A stretch of 26,211 nucleotides of DNA from Dehalococcoidia bacterium UBA6627. Its GTDB lineage: Bacteria; Chloroflexota; Dehalococcoidia; UBA2979. Both the position numbers and the translations under genes were made by a program. The notes under the pieces were generated by a model. It was not told the origin of the DNA and did no database searches. It was given only the letters and a program-made list of their open reading frames with translations. The stretch covers positions 68,546 through 94,756 of the forward strand of contig DKLZ01000016.1 of assembly GCA_002455955.1 (NCBI GenBank), read 5' to 3'. The first letter of the stretch is position 1, and each line of letters opens with the position of its first letter. Shown piece after piece: positions 1-7,698 of this stretch.

Positions 1-1
1 G

Positions 2-700
2 CGGCGGGTGGAGATGCTACGTGATCTGGGGACCGACTTCGTCGCAGTCCTGCAATTTACTTCTGAGTTGCAACAGGTATCTGCTTTCGATTTCTCGCGT
101 TTGCTTGTCGAAGAGGCACGAATGCGACTATTGGTAGTAGGTGATGACTTCCGTTTCGGTCGAGGGGGTGAAGGTAATATTGAAGTCCTTACGGAAATTG
201 GTAGTGAACTTGGATTTGAAGTGATCGCTGTGCCACTTTTGGATGACGGAAGCACTCCTGTTTCGAGTACGAGAGTTCGTGATGCTCTTCAAGCAGGTGA
301 AATGGAATCAGTGTCGGAGCTTTTGGGGCATCCGTTCTTACTGCGTGGACCAGTGTTACATGGTGACGAACGAGGGCGTCAGATCGGTTTTCCAACATTG
401 AACATTGGTGTTAGCGCAGACCGGTGGCTGCCACCGAACGGAGTATATGTAACTAAAGCGTTTGTCGGTGATCGTGTATTCAACGCATGTACCAACATAG
501 GGATCCGCCCGACATTCGCAGGCGATCAGAAGTTGCTAGTAGAGACGCACCTTCTTGATTTCGAAGGTGATCTTTACGGCGAATTAGTAACGATTGAGCT
601 CGTCCACCGTCTGCGTGCGGAGCGTAAATTTGATGGGATTGATGTCTTGCGTGCACAAATCCAGAGTGATCTTGCAGCTACGCGTGAGTGGTTCACATGA
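2..700 (+). CDS. ribF: Bifunctional riboflavin kinase / FAD synthetase, 5'-truncated by the window
   Basis: RibF phosphorylates riboflavin to FMN and adenylates FMN to FAD in the cytoplasm. The reading frame is open from base 2 and continues upstream, so the N-terminal nucleotide-binding motif of the FAD synthetase domain lies outside the window. What remains is the rest of that domain (VGDDFRFG, then the VSSTRVRDAL segment) and the complete C-terminal riboflavin kinase domain (LRGPVLHGDERGRQIGFPT, then PPNGVYV, NIGIRPTF and the VETHLLDFEGDLYG segment holding the catalytic Glu region). About 232 residues are visible, against about 310 for a full enzyme. The internal ATG at base 14 is not the real start because the homologous fold extends upstream of it. 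The stop overlaps the tyrS start in an ATGA. In many bacteria ribF follows truB; here truB is 22 kb away on the other strand. Confidence 0.95.
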   Translation, partial: RRVEMLRDLGTDFVAVLQFTSELQQVSAFDFSRLLVEEARMRLLVVGDDFRFGRGGEGNIEVLTEIGSELGFEVIAVPLLDDGSTPVSSTRVRDALQAGEMESVSELLGHPFLLRGPVLHGDERGRQIGFPTLNIGVSADRWLPPNGVYVTKAFVGDRVFNACTNIGIRPTFAGDQKLLVETHLLDFEGDLYGELVTIELVHRLRAERKFDGIDVLRAQIQSDLAATREWFT

Positions 701-1932
701 GTAATTCGGAACCTGCTCCGCGGCAAATGGCGTCTGTTGATGAACAACTTCCGGTCCTCTTGAGCGGGGTGGACTACGGTGATGATCGTACGCGTACCAC
801 GATGGAGGCAGAGCTTCGACAACGACTGGAGGAAGATCGCCCTTTAAAGGTATATGCCGGCTTTGATCCGACGTCGGTTGATTTGCACCTTGGACACACG
901 CTACCGATTCAGAAGCTGCGGCAGTTTCAGGATTTTGGTCATGACGTCACGTTCCTGATAGGGAATTTTACTGGTCTTGTTGGTGATCCATCGGACAAGA
1001 ACAAGGGACGGCCGATGTTGACTCCGGAACAGCTTGCCGAGAATGCCGAAACTTATGCTACACAAGCTTTCCGTATTCTCGACGATAAACGAACAATGAT
1101 TCGTTACAACGCTGATTGGCTTAGTGAACTTACATTCGCTGACGTTGTACGGCTGAGCTCTAAATTTACGGTTGCGCAGTTTTTGGAACGTGACAACTTT
1201 GCTAAGCGCTGGCAGCGGCACGACGCGGTATACCTTAGCGAGTTCATGTACGCCATCATGCAGGCCTATGATGCAGTTGCTATGGAGACCGACGTACAGG
1301 TTGGTGGTAGCGAGCAACTATTCAACTTAATGGCTGGTCGTACGCTCCAGCGTGACGCTGGTCAACGCCCGCAGGTACTGGTGACGCTTCCGATTCTAGT
1401 TGGTACTGATGGGCATGAACGGATGTCGAAGTCGACTGGTAATTCGATTGGTATCTATGACACTCCGAACGACATGTATGGGAAAGTTATGTCGCTTCCT
1501 GATCACGTCATCATAGATTTCTTTACACTGGTTACTCCTCTATCTCCGGATGAAGTTCAAAACATCGATGATGCAGTTTCGCATGGTTCTTTGCTGCCGA
1601 TGGATGCGAAGAAACGACTTGCCTACGAGATTGTTGCGGTTTTTTCTGGTCTAGAGGACGCGGCATCTGCTCAGATGTACTTCGAAGCAACGATTCAACG
1701 CCAAGAGACACCTCAAGAGATGGCGGAGTTTGGGATTGATGGAACTGAATCACTCCATCGAGTACTTACTGAAGCTAATCTTGTGACTAGTGGAGGAGAA
1801 GTTCGACGGCTTGTTGGGCAAGGAGCAGTTTCTGTGAATGGTGATCGTGTGGAGGAGTTTACCCAGCTGATTCATCCAGGAGATGAAATTCGCGTAGGCC
1901 GCCATCGATTTTTGCGCGTTACCAAGCTCTAG
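697..1932 (+). CDS. tyrS: Tyrosyl-tRNA synthetase, type 2
   Basis: Charges tRNA-Tyr with tyrosine. The predicted protein has 411 residues. The class I signatures are HLGH at residues 64-67 (HIGH motif) and RMSKS at 242-246 (KMSKS loop). The segment DPSDKNKGRPMLT near 97-109 and the VGGSEQ segment at 202-207 fit the type-2 (TyrZ/YubJ-like) TyrRS subfamily; the usual Asp of VGGxDQ is Glu here. A C-terminal S4 RNA-binding domain follows (about 345-411). I chose the ATG at 697, which overlaps the ribF stop as ATGA and implies translational coupling; an in-frame GTG at 688 lies inside ribF and adds only three residues. A 31-bp gap separates it from the next gene on the same strand. Confidence 0.97.
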   Translation: MSNSEPAPRQMASVDEQLPVLLSGVDYGDDRTRTTMEAELRQRLEEDRPLKVYAGFDPTSVDLHLGHTLPIQKLRQFQDFGHDVTFLIGNFTGLVGDPSDKNKGRPMLTPEQLAENAETYATQAFRILDDKRTMIRYNADWLSELTFADVVRLSSKFTVAQFLERDNFAKRWQRHDAVYLSEFMYAIMQAYDAVAMETDVQVGGSEQLFNLMAGRTLQRDAGQRPQVLVTLPILVGTDGHERMSKSTGNSIGIYDTPNDMYGKVMSLPDHVIIDFFTLVTPLSPDEVQNIDDAVSHGSLLPMDAKKRLAYEIVAVFSGLEDAASAQMYFEATIQRQETPQEMAEFGIDGTESLHRVLTEANLVTSGGEVRRLVGQGAVSVNGDRVEEFTQLIHPGDEIRVGRHRFLRVTKL

Positions 1933-1963
1933 CAGGTAGACTGATAGTTGATGGTGGGGGTTT

Positions 1964-2425
1964 ATGATGCTTGATAGCGGTCCCGATCTTGATCTCAATC
2001 GAGTTGCTCAGAATATTGACGAAGCTGATGTCATCACAATTTATTTCCCACTCCTTGGTAAGACCCTAATACTGGATACTCGCCGCAACGAACATACAGG
2101 TCCATTGATCACTATTGTTCCGATTGCGACCGATAGCGTTGACCGTTATCAATCGTTTCGAAAAATCCGGCCGGCCTTCCCGCGCCCTGAATCTATTTCG
2201 ATGATTCCTTGGCCGCGACGGATAGATTCACTGACGCGGCTCGGGATTTGGTCTCATGTGATGAATCGGGTAAAAGAGTTAACACCGGATTATCGCAGCT
2301 TTGTTCGAGCGGCTGATTCCTGTCTCCATGAACTTCGAGAGTTGGAAATGACCGAATTGCTTCGAGCCGTTAGTGGCGAGCAGTATCACACACTGTGGGC
2401 TGCATCTAGTTCTAGAAGCGACTAG
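1964..2425 (+). CDS. Conserved-looking hypothetical protein, 153 aa
   Basis: I do not recognise a named family. The start ATG at 1964 is preceded by a strong purine-rich ribosome binding site (GGTGGGGG at 1953-1960), and codon use resembles the neighbouring tyrS, so it is likely a real gene. It has no signal peptide or membrane segment. Visible features are a beta-rich N-terminal half (VITIYFPLLGKTLILDTR, then GPLITIVPIA), a proline/tryptophan-rich middle (RPAFPRPE, MIPWPRRIDSL) and an amphipathic alpha-helical C-terminus. It has no obvious catalytic motif. It may be co-transcribed with ribF and tyrS, but nothing ties it to flavin or tRNA metabolism. Confidence 0.75.
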   Translation: MMLDSGPDLDLNRVAQNIDEADVITIYFPLLGKTLILDTRRNEHTGPLITIVPIATDSVDRYQSFRKIRPAFPRPESISMIPWPRRIDSLTRLGIWSHVMNRVKELTPDYRSFVRAADSCLHELRELEMTELLRAVSGEQYHTLWAASSSRSD

Positions 2426-2443
2426 AACAGATCGTATTCTGTT
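2409..2443 (+). terminator. Overlapping small inverted repeats at a convergent gene end
   Basis: Two mutually exclusive hairpins can form at the end of the 153-aa gene. One pairs GTTCTAG (2409-2415) with CTAGAAC (2422-2428); the other pairs AACAGA (2426-2431) with TCTGTT (2438-2443). The second lies just after the stop codon, in the 58-bp gap before the convergent FusA2-like gene. There is no clean U-tract, so a terminator role is only a guess from position. Confidence 0.3.
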
Positions 2444-2483
2444 GTCTATTCCTAAGTAGCTTGCGTACTAAGTCACTGCTCTT

Positions 2484-4508
2484 TCAGACAGTTTCACTGC
2501 TACTTATAATTCCGATTACATCGTTTTGTACGTGCGCTGGTACCTCAATGTACCGATCGAACTCTAGTTCGAAACGTCCTCGGCCATGAGTGAGTGCTCG
2601 CAGATCGGTGGCATATCTTTGCACTTCTGCCAATGGGACATCCGCCTCGATCATTGAGAACCGTGCCTCACCTTCAACCCCATGAACCTGACCGCGCTTC
2701 GTACTGATATCACTCATGACATCGCCGACGTAATCTCCAGGAACATAAACTTTTAGTTTCATTAGTGGTTCGAGAAGTACCGGCTCCGCTTCGAGGAGCC
2801 CATCTTTCAGTGCGTGTGAGGCAGCTGTTTTGAATGCCATCTCTGATGAGTCAACAGAGTGAGATGAACCGTCTAGCAGGGTGACTTTAAGGTCAACGAT
2901 CGGCGAATGTGCGAGCGGACCATTTGGTAAGGTCTCGTTGATACCTTTCTCGACCGCTGGAATGAATTGTCTTGGAACGTTGCCTCCCACGACTTGTTCG
3001 GTGAATTCAAAACCAGTTCCCCGAGTGAGTGGGGCAATTTCGATTACAACATGACCGTATTGACCATGCCCTCCACTTTGTTTCTTGTGTTTGTACTCGG
3101 CCTTGGCGCTACCGCTGATCGTTTCCCGGTAAGGAACACGCGGTAGCTCTGGTGTGACTTCAACGCCGTAATTTTTCGCTAGGCGTGCACAAGCTATAGC
3201 GACCTGTGCATCACCAATGGTGGTCATGATTGTTTCTCCAGTCTCCGGATCTCTTTCGACGCGGATAGTCCGGTCTTGTTCCTGGAGTCGTTGGAGTGCT
3301 GTTGCAAGTTTGTTCACATCGTCCTGACTCGTCGGGTGTAAGGCAGTTCGATACGTTGGCGTTGGGAATGGTAGAGGAGCTGCCTCGACGATCGTATCTG
3401 TTGAAGCCACAAGAGTGTCGCCGGTTTGAGTATCCGTAAGTTTCGCGGCAACGCCAATGTCTCCTGCCGATAGTTGATCAACCTCGATTTGTTCTTTCCC
3501 TCGCTGTAGAAAGAGGTGGCCAAGGCGTTCGATGGATTTCGATCGAGCGTTAACAGGGCTCATGCTTGCCTTAAGAGTGCCTGATAGAACTTTCATGAAT
3601 GAGAGATGCCCGACGAAAGGGTCTGCGATTGTCTTAAAGACTTGCACAACGAGTTCACCATCGGTGCTAGTAATCACGGATCCATCGTTTAAAGCGTGTT
3701 CTCGTCCAACCGGTGATGGCATTAGGTTGACGATGTTGTTGAGAAGACCGTCAATACCGACATCTAGAGTTGCACAAGTCGGTATGACAGAGACGATCTC
3801 GCCTCGTTCGATCGCGTCGTGGAGAGCAGCTGTGATCTCATCTCGTGTTAGCTCATCCCCTTCAAGATACTTTGTCAAAAGAGCGTCGTTTGTTTCTGCA
3901 ACTGATTCGATCATCATTTCACGAGCGGCGGTCAGATCACCGACGATTCCATCAGGGGCATCCTCGCTAGAGCGCAAGTCATAGAATCCTGTTAAGTTCC
4001 CGGATGGATCACGGACCGGGAGACACAATGGCACTACTTTTGTCCCGAACGTTTCGCGAAGGTGGGTAATCGTGGACTCGAAGCTAGCATTTTCGCGGTC
4101 GAGACGGGTGACGACACATATTCTTGGGAGATTGGCTTCGTCTGCCCGTTCCCAAGCTAATTCTGTACCACCTTGCACTCCTGAAGATGCGTCGACAGCT
4201 ATTAGCGCAGCGTCGGCAGCAAGTGCGCCGGAAACGATTTCACCTTCGAAATCGGCAAATCCAGGAGCGTCGATCAAGTTGATCCGATTATCATTCCATT
4301 CGATCGTGAGTAATGATGCGGATATCGAGTAACGATGGTTGTGTTCTTCGTCGTCATAATCCGCGACGGTTGTTCCATCATCTACGCTACCAAGTCTTGT
4401 GATAGCGCCCGAAGCGAGTAGCATCGCTTCGCCTAGTGTCGTTTTCCCACTGCCGCCATGCCCCATTAGGACGACGTTACGAAGACGATCTGCTGTGTAT
4501 GATTTCAT
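2484..4508 (-). CDS. Elongation factor G-like GTPase (FusA2-like paralogue)
   Basis: A 674-residue translational GTPase with the full EF-G domain order: G domain to about residue 270, then domains II to V. The P-loop is GHGGSGKT (16-23) instead of the EF-G form GHIDAGKT. The G3 motif is DAPGF (80-84) where canonical EF-G has DTPGH, so the GTPase-activating His is a Phe. The G4 motif is TRLD (134-137) in place of NKxD. These changes match the FusA2/EF-G-like branch seen in mycobacteria and others rather than the housekeeping fusA, which normally sits in the str operon. Its role is therefore uncertain; it may bind the ribosome without normal translocase activity. The start ATG has a GGGGG ribosome binding site six bases upstream. 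It lies downstream of recJ, separated by a 172-bp structured leader, so it may have its own promoter. Confidence 0.9.
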   Translation of the reverse strand: MKSYTADRLRNVVLMGHGGSGKTTLGEAMLLASGAITRLGSVDDGTTVADYDDEEHNHRYSISASLLTIEWNDNRINLIDAPGFADFEGEIVSGALAADAALIAVDASSGVQGGTELAWERADEANLPRICVVTRLDRENASFESTITHLRETFGTKVVPLCLPVRDPSGNLTGFYDLRSSEDAPDGIVGDLTAAREMMIESVAETNDALLTKYLEGDELTRDEITAALHDAIERGEIVSVIPTCATLDVGIDGLLNNIVNLMPSPVGREHALNDGSVITSTDGELVVQVFKTIADPFVGHLSFMKVLSGTLKASMSPVNARSKSIERLGHLFLQRGKEQIEVDQLSAGDIGVAAKLTDTQTGDTLVASTDTIVEAAPLPFPTPTYRTALHPTSQDDVNKLATALQRLQEQDRTIRVERDPETGETIMTTIGDAQVAIACARLAKNYGVEVTPELPRVPYRETISGSAKAEYKHKKQSGGHGQYGHVVIEIAPLTRGTGFEFTEQVVGGNVPRQFIPAVEKGINETLPNGPLAHSPIVDLKVTLLDGSSHSVDSSEMAFKTAASHALKDGLLEAEPVLLEPLMKLKVYVPGDYVGDVMSDISTKRGQVHGVEGEARFSMIEADVPLAEVQRYATDLRALTHGRGRFELEFDRYIEVPAHVQNDVIGIISSSETV

Positions 4509-4515
4509 TTATTAC

Positions 4516-4546
4516 CCCCGCTACCGGGGATATTACGTTGGTAATA
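4516..4546 (-). promoter_or_regulatory. Two adjacent hairpins in the FusA2-like leader, one masking the ribosome binding site
   Basis: On the coding strand, CCCCG-GTAG-CGGGG (4529 down to 4516) forms a five-pair GC stem whose 3' arm overlaps the GGGGG Shine-Dalgarno (4519-4515). One base further upstream, TATTAC-CAAC-GTAATA (4546 to 4531) forms a six-pair stem. This could limit translation initiation of the EF-G-like gene. The second repeat could equally be a DNA operator. The pairing is seen directly; the function is inferred. Confidence 0.35.
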
Positions 4547-4615
4547 GGAAGATCGACAACGCCAAATTCGAGAATCCGCTTCACCGGGCGATCCGCCATG
4601 CACTAGATTGTTTCG

Positions 4616-4648
4616 TTTGAGTGCCTGTCGTGAGACAGAACACTCAAA
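4616..4648 (-). terminator. Hairpin downstream of recJ
   Basis: TTTGAGTG (4616-4623) pairs with CACTCAAA (4641-4648), and inside it CTGTC (4625-4629) pairs with GACAG (4634-4638) around a GTGA loop. This gives a 13-pair stem with a small asymmetric bulge. It begins about 33 bp after the recJ stop, where a terminator or processing site would be expected. No U-run follows on either strand, so intrinsic termination would be atypical. Confidence 0.4.
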
Positions 4649-4680
4649 GGTGAATGCAAGGAGTACTTATAAGAAGACGA

Positions 4681-6450
4681 TCACGCTCGAATAGCAGGTC
4701 GGAGGTCGAGAACTTCTAGTTGAAGTGCTCCATCACCGCGAAAGTCATCGCGACGGAAGGTGTACACCAAGTCTGCTGATTCTCCCTTTGGTATGGATGC
4801 GGAAGCTTTTCGGAAAGCAATCGCTCTCCAGGTAACTGTACCGTCCCTCAATTTAAGCTGCAGATGCTCGTTATCCTTACCGACAGTCCGACTTTCTATT
4901 ATGGAAATATTGTGTGCGAGGAATATCGGTGTTGGATTGCCGATACCGTGAGGGGCAAGTAAGCCGAGCCACTGGATAGTACGCCGATCGACTTTTTGTA
5001 ATGAGAGCTCTTCCTCAATTTCGAATACCGGGATCTGATCTTGAGGGTCGAGGATGCTGCTAGCATCCTCGATGAGTCGTTTCCGGAGTTCTGGGATCCG
5101 TTCCCGATTCAGAGTAAATCCGGCAGCAGCGCGATGCCCTCCAAAGTTCTGAAAGAGGTCTGAGTGACGGCTGAGGAGTGCCGTTACGTCGAATGTTGGT
5201 AATGACCGACAGGATCCGCGAGCAGTCTCGTTGTCTATTTGCATCACGATGGCTGGACGGTGATGTTGCTCTACCAGACGAGAAGCTGCTAACCCAATGA
5301 TGCCCGAAGAGATTTTGGTCGAGGCAGTGATAATAAGAGGCGCTTTCAGGTCAGTTTCGCTGAGTTCATCATGAATGTTAGCGATTGCCGCCTGAGTCTC
5401 TTTGCGCCGCTCTTGGTTTAATTCTTCGAGTTGTTTCGCTAGAAGCTCTGCCTCGTCAATATTTTCTGAAAGCAGTAGATCGAGTGCGATACGAGCGTGC
5501 AGCATTCGCCCTGCTGCATTAATTCTGGGACCAAAAATCCAGCCGAACGTGTCGGCATTTGCTTGTGCGAGGTTGATGTTTGCTACCGCTGCTAACGCAC
5601 GGAGTCCAGGTCGTTGTGTTGATTTAATTGCCTCTAGACCGAGACGCACTAGGTCGCGGTTTTCGGCGACCATTGGTGCGAGGTCACATACAGTACCGAG
5701 AGCGACGAGTGTTCGATGTTGGTCGGCATCATAGGAATGGCCAAAGTGGTCGAATAGGTTATGGATAACCTTGTATGCGACTCCAACTGCAGCTGGTTCA
5801 GATCCATAATCAGAGTTGGTGAGCTTAGGATTTACCAAGGCAAGTGCGTTCGGTAGATGTTCAGGGACAGTGTGATGGTCGATCACGATTGTTTCCATCC
5901 CAAGACCGTGTGCTTCATTGATTTCGTCGACGGACGAAGTACCGCAGTCGGCTGTTACGAGGAGTGTCGCACCCCTGTCAGCAAGTTGTTGTATAGCCTG
6001 AATGTTCGGACCGTAACCTTCGCGAAAACGGTCAGGCAGGTAAGGTATTGGTTTCGCACCAAGTTCCCGTAGACCCTCAGTAAGGATCGTGGTTGCCGTG
6101 ATACCGTCGACATCGAAGTCACCGAAGATCGCAACTGTTTCCGCTTCGCGACACGCGATAGCGAGACGATCAACTGCGACTTCAAGGTTAGGCATACGGC
6201 TTGCGTCAGTTAACTTTTGTGGGCTGCCAAGGTAGTGTCGAGCTTCTCTGGTGTTTTTGACTCCGCGACGAGCGAGCAATCGCCTTAGCAGTAATGGCAG
6301 TCCTTCTCCGGCATCAACGAATCCACTGATGTCGGGATCGGGCATCAGACGCCACAGATAAGCCTGAGGTCCATCCGTTCGGACGCCATGTTCTGGACAA
6401 TTTTCAACTTGGTTATCTTCAGCTGGCGTGCGTTCAGTCAGGATCGCCAC
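4681..6450 (-). CDS. recJ: Single-stranded-DNA-specific 5'-3' exonuclease RecJ
   Basis: RecJ degrades single-stranded DNA 5' to 3' in recombination and mismatch/base-excision repair. The 589-residue product shows the DHH phosphoesterase motifs: DFDVDG (111-116), TADCGTS with Asp168, DHH (191-193) and GTVCDLAP (motif IV). It also has the DHHA1-type RGSCRS and FGGHRAAAGF segments, followed by a C-terminal OB-fold region ending in QLEVLDLRP. The start is a GTG three bases after the upstream fabF stop, with only a weak Shine-Dalgarno, which suggests translational coupling. An ATG 35 codons in (within WRLMPDPD) is less likely because the WRL segment is typical of RecJ N-termini. It forms the end of the fabD-fabF-fabF run; no functional link to fatty acid synthesis is implied. 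Confidence 0.95.
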   Translation of the reverse strand: MAILTERTPAEDNQVENCPEHGVRTDGPQAYLWRLMPDPDISGFVDAGEGLPLLLRRLLARRGVKNTREARHYLGSPQKLTDASRMPNLEVAVDRLAIACREAETVAIFGDFDVDGITATTILTEGLRELGAKPIPYLPDRFREGYGPNIQAIQQLADRGATLLVTADCGTSSVDEINEAHGLGMETIVIDHHTVPEHLPNALALVNPKLTNSDYGSEPAAVGVAYKVIHNLFDHFGHSYDADQHRTLVALGTVCDLAPMVAENRDLVRLGLEAIKSTQRPGLRALAAVANINLAQANADTFGWIFGPRINAAGRMLHARIALDLLLSENIDEAELLAKQLEELNQERRKETQAAIANIHDELSETDLKAPLIITASTKISSGIIGLAASRLVEQHHRPAIVMQIDNETARGSCRSLPTFDVTALLSRHSDLFQNFGGHRAAAGFTLNRERIPELRKRLIEDASSILDPQDQIPVFEIEEELSLQKVDRRTIQWLGLLAPHGIGNPTPIFLAHNISIIESRTVGKDNEHLQLKLRDGTVTWRAIAFRKASASIPKGESADLVYTFRRDDFRGDGALQLEVLDLRPAIRA

Positions 6451-6453
6451 CTG

Positions 6454-7698
6454 CTACTCTGCGTAACGCTTAAATATGAGTGAGCTGTTGTGCCCACCGA
6501 AGCCGAACGAATTTGAGATAGCGTAGTCGATAGATACATCTCGCCATGCTTCTGGAACATAATCGAGATCGCAATCGGGATCTGGAACGATGAGATTGTG
6601 TGTTCCATGGATTCGTTGGTCAACGATCGATTGGACTGTGACGCCAGCTTCTATAGCGCCACCTGCTCCAAGAGTGTGTCCGATCATCGATTTTGTTGAG
6701 GAGATAGGGATATTACCGGCTGTTTCACCGAACACAGCCTTTACTGACAGAGTTTCGAACTTGTCGTTCATTGGAGTGCTTGTTCCGTGTGCGTTGAGAT
6801 AATCAACATTATCTGAAGTTATACCAGCCTTTTCGATCGCAATACTCATAGCGCGAGCAGCACCCTCGCCATTTTCCGATGGTTGAGTGACATGGAATGC
6901 GTCCGCTGCTACACCGTAGCTGACTAGCTCTGCGAGAATATTGGCTCCACGTTTTTGAGCGTGGGTCAGGTTTTCAAGGATTAGAGTCCCCGCTCCTTCT
7001 GCGAGGACGAATCCATCACGTTCGAGGTCAAACGGTCGAGAGGCGTGTTCAGGATCATCGTTCCGACTGGTAGTAAGTGCTCGCGCGGCAGCAAATGCAG
7101 CGATCGACATACGGGTAACACCTGCATCTGTGCCACCAGTGATCATTGCCTGAGCATCGCCACGTCGGATCACTTCGTAACCTGTTCCGATTGCATCTGC
7201 ACCTGAAGCGCAGGCACTAACAGTGTTCACGTTGGGACCTCGAGCGCCGGTCCGAATTGAGACCTGTCCGGCTGCCATATCCGAAATGAACATTGGGACA
7301 AGGAAAGGTGAAACGCGTCCTGCTCCTTGGTCGAAGAATATTTTGAATTGATCTTCGAGGGTGCCAATACCACCGATACCCGAACCGATCATACAGCCGA
7401 CTTGGTTGGCCTCAGATGGGATATCAAGACCAGATTGTTCGATTGCTTCGTCGGTTGCTGCTATGGAGAGTTGAACGAATCGGTCCATGCGCCGAGCATC
7501 TTTGCGGTTCAGCCAATCTAGTGGCTCAAATCCTGTAACTTCACCGGCAATCTGCGCCGGGAGATCTGTAGATTCGACCAGAGTGACTGGGCCTATACCG
7601 TTTGTTCCGGCGAGCAATGCTTGCCAACTTGCATCGCGCCCGATGCCTACAGGTGTAATCAATCCAATACCGGTTACCACGACTCGTGGTGCTTTCAT
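6454..7698 (-). CDS. fabF: 3-oxoacyl-ACP synthase II (KAS II), copy 1
   Basis: Condenses malonyl-ACP with acyl-ACP in type II fatty acid elongation. The 414-residue product has the full Cys-His-His triad: Cys163 in SACASG, His304 in NAHGTSTP and His341 in MIGHTLGA, with Lys336 just before. The acyl-pocket gate is the canonical GFGG near residue 400. I placed the start at 7698, where TAATG joins the stop of the preceding fabF to this ATG, and GGGAGA lies eight bases upstream. An in-frame ATG at 7713 lacks a Shine-Dalgarno and would overlap the neighbour by 16 bases. It is second of two tandem fabF genes in an operon beginning with fabD. Confidence 0.95.
   Translation of the reverse strand: MKAPRVVVTGIGLITPVGIGRDASWQALLAGTNGIGPVTLVESTDLPAQIAGEVTGFEPLDWLNRKDARRMDRFVQLSIAATDEAIEQSGLDIPSEANQVGCMIGSGIGGIGTLEDQFKIFFDQGAGRVSPFLVPMFISDMAAGQVSIRTGARGPNVNTVSACASGADAIGTGYEVIRRGDAQAMITGGTDAGVTRMSIAAFAAARALTTSRNDDPEHASRPFDLERDGFVLAEGAGTLILENLTHAQKRGANILAELVSYGVAADAFHVTQPSENGEGAARAMSIAIEKAGITSDNVDYLNAHGTSTPMNDKFETLSVKAVFGETAGNIPISSTKSMIGHTLGAGGAIEAGVTVQSIVDQRIHGTHNLIVPDPDCDLDYVPEAWRDVSIDYAISNSFGFGGHNSSLIFKRYAE

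Noticed and set aside
3532..3984. A 150-codon open frame antisense to the EF-G-like gene
   Set aside because: Ser/Arg-rich translation with no motif, and the opposite strand encodes a well-conserved GTPase across the same bases.
4547..4610. TTCGA-containing stretch as a tRNA T-arm
   Set aside because: No acceptor, D or anticodon stem could be built around it, and there is no CCA-compatible end.
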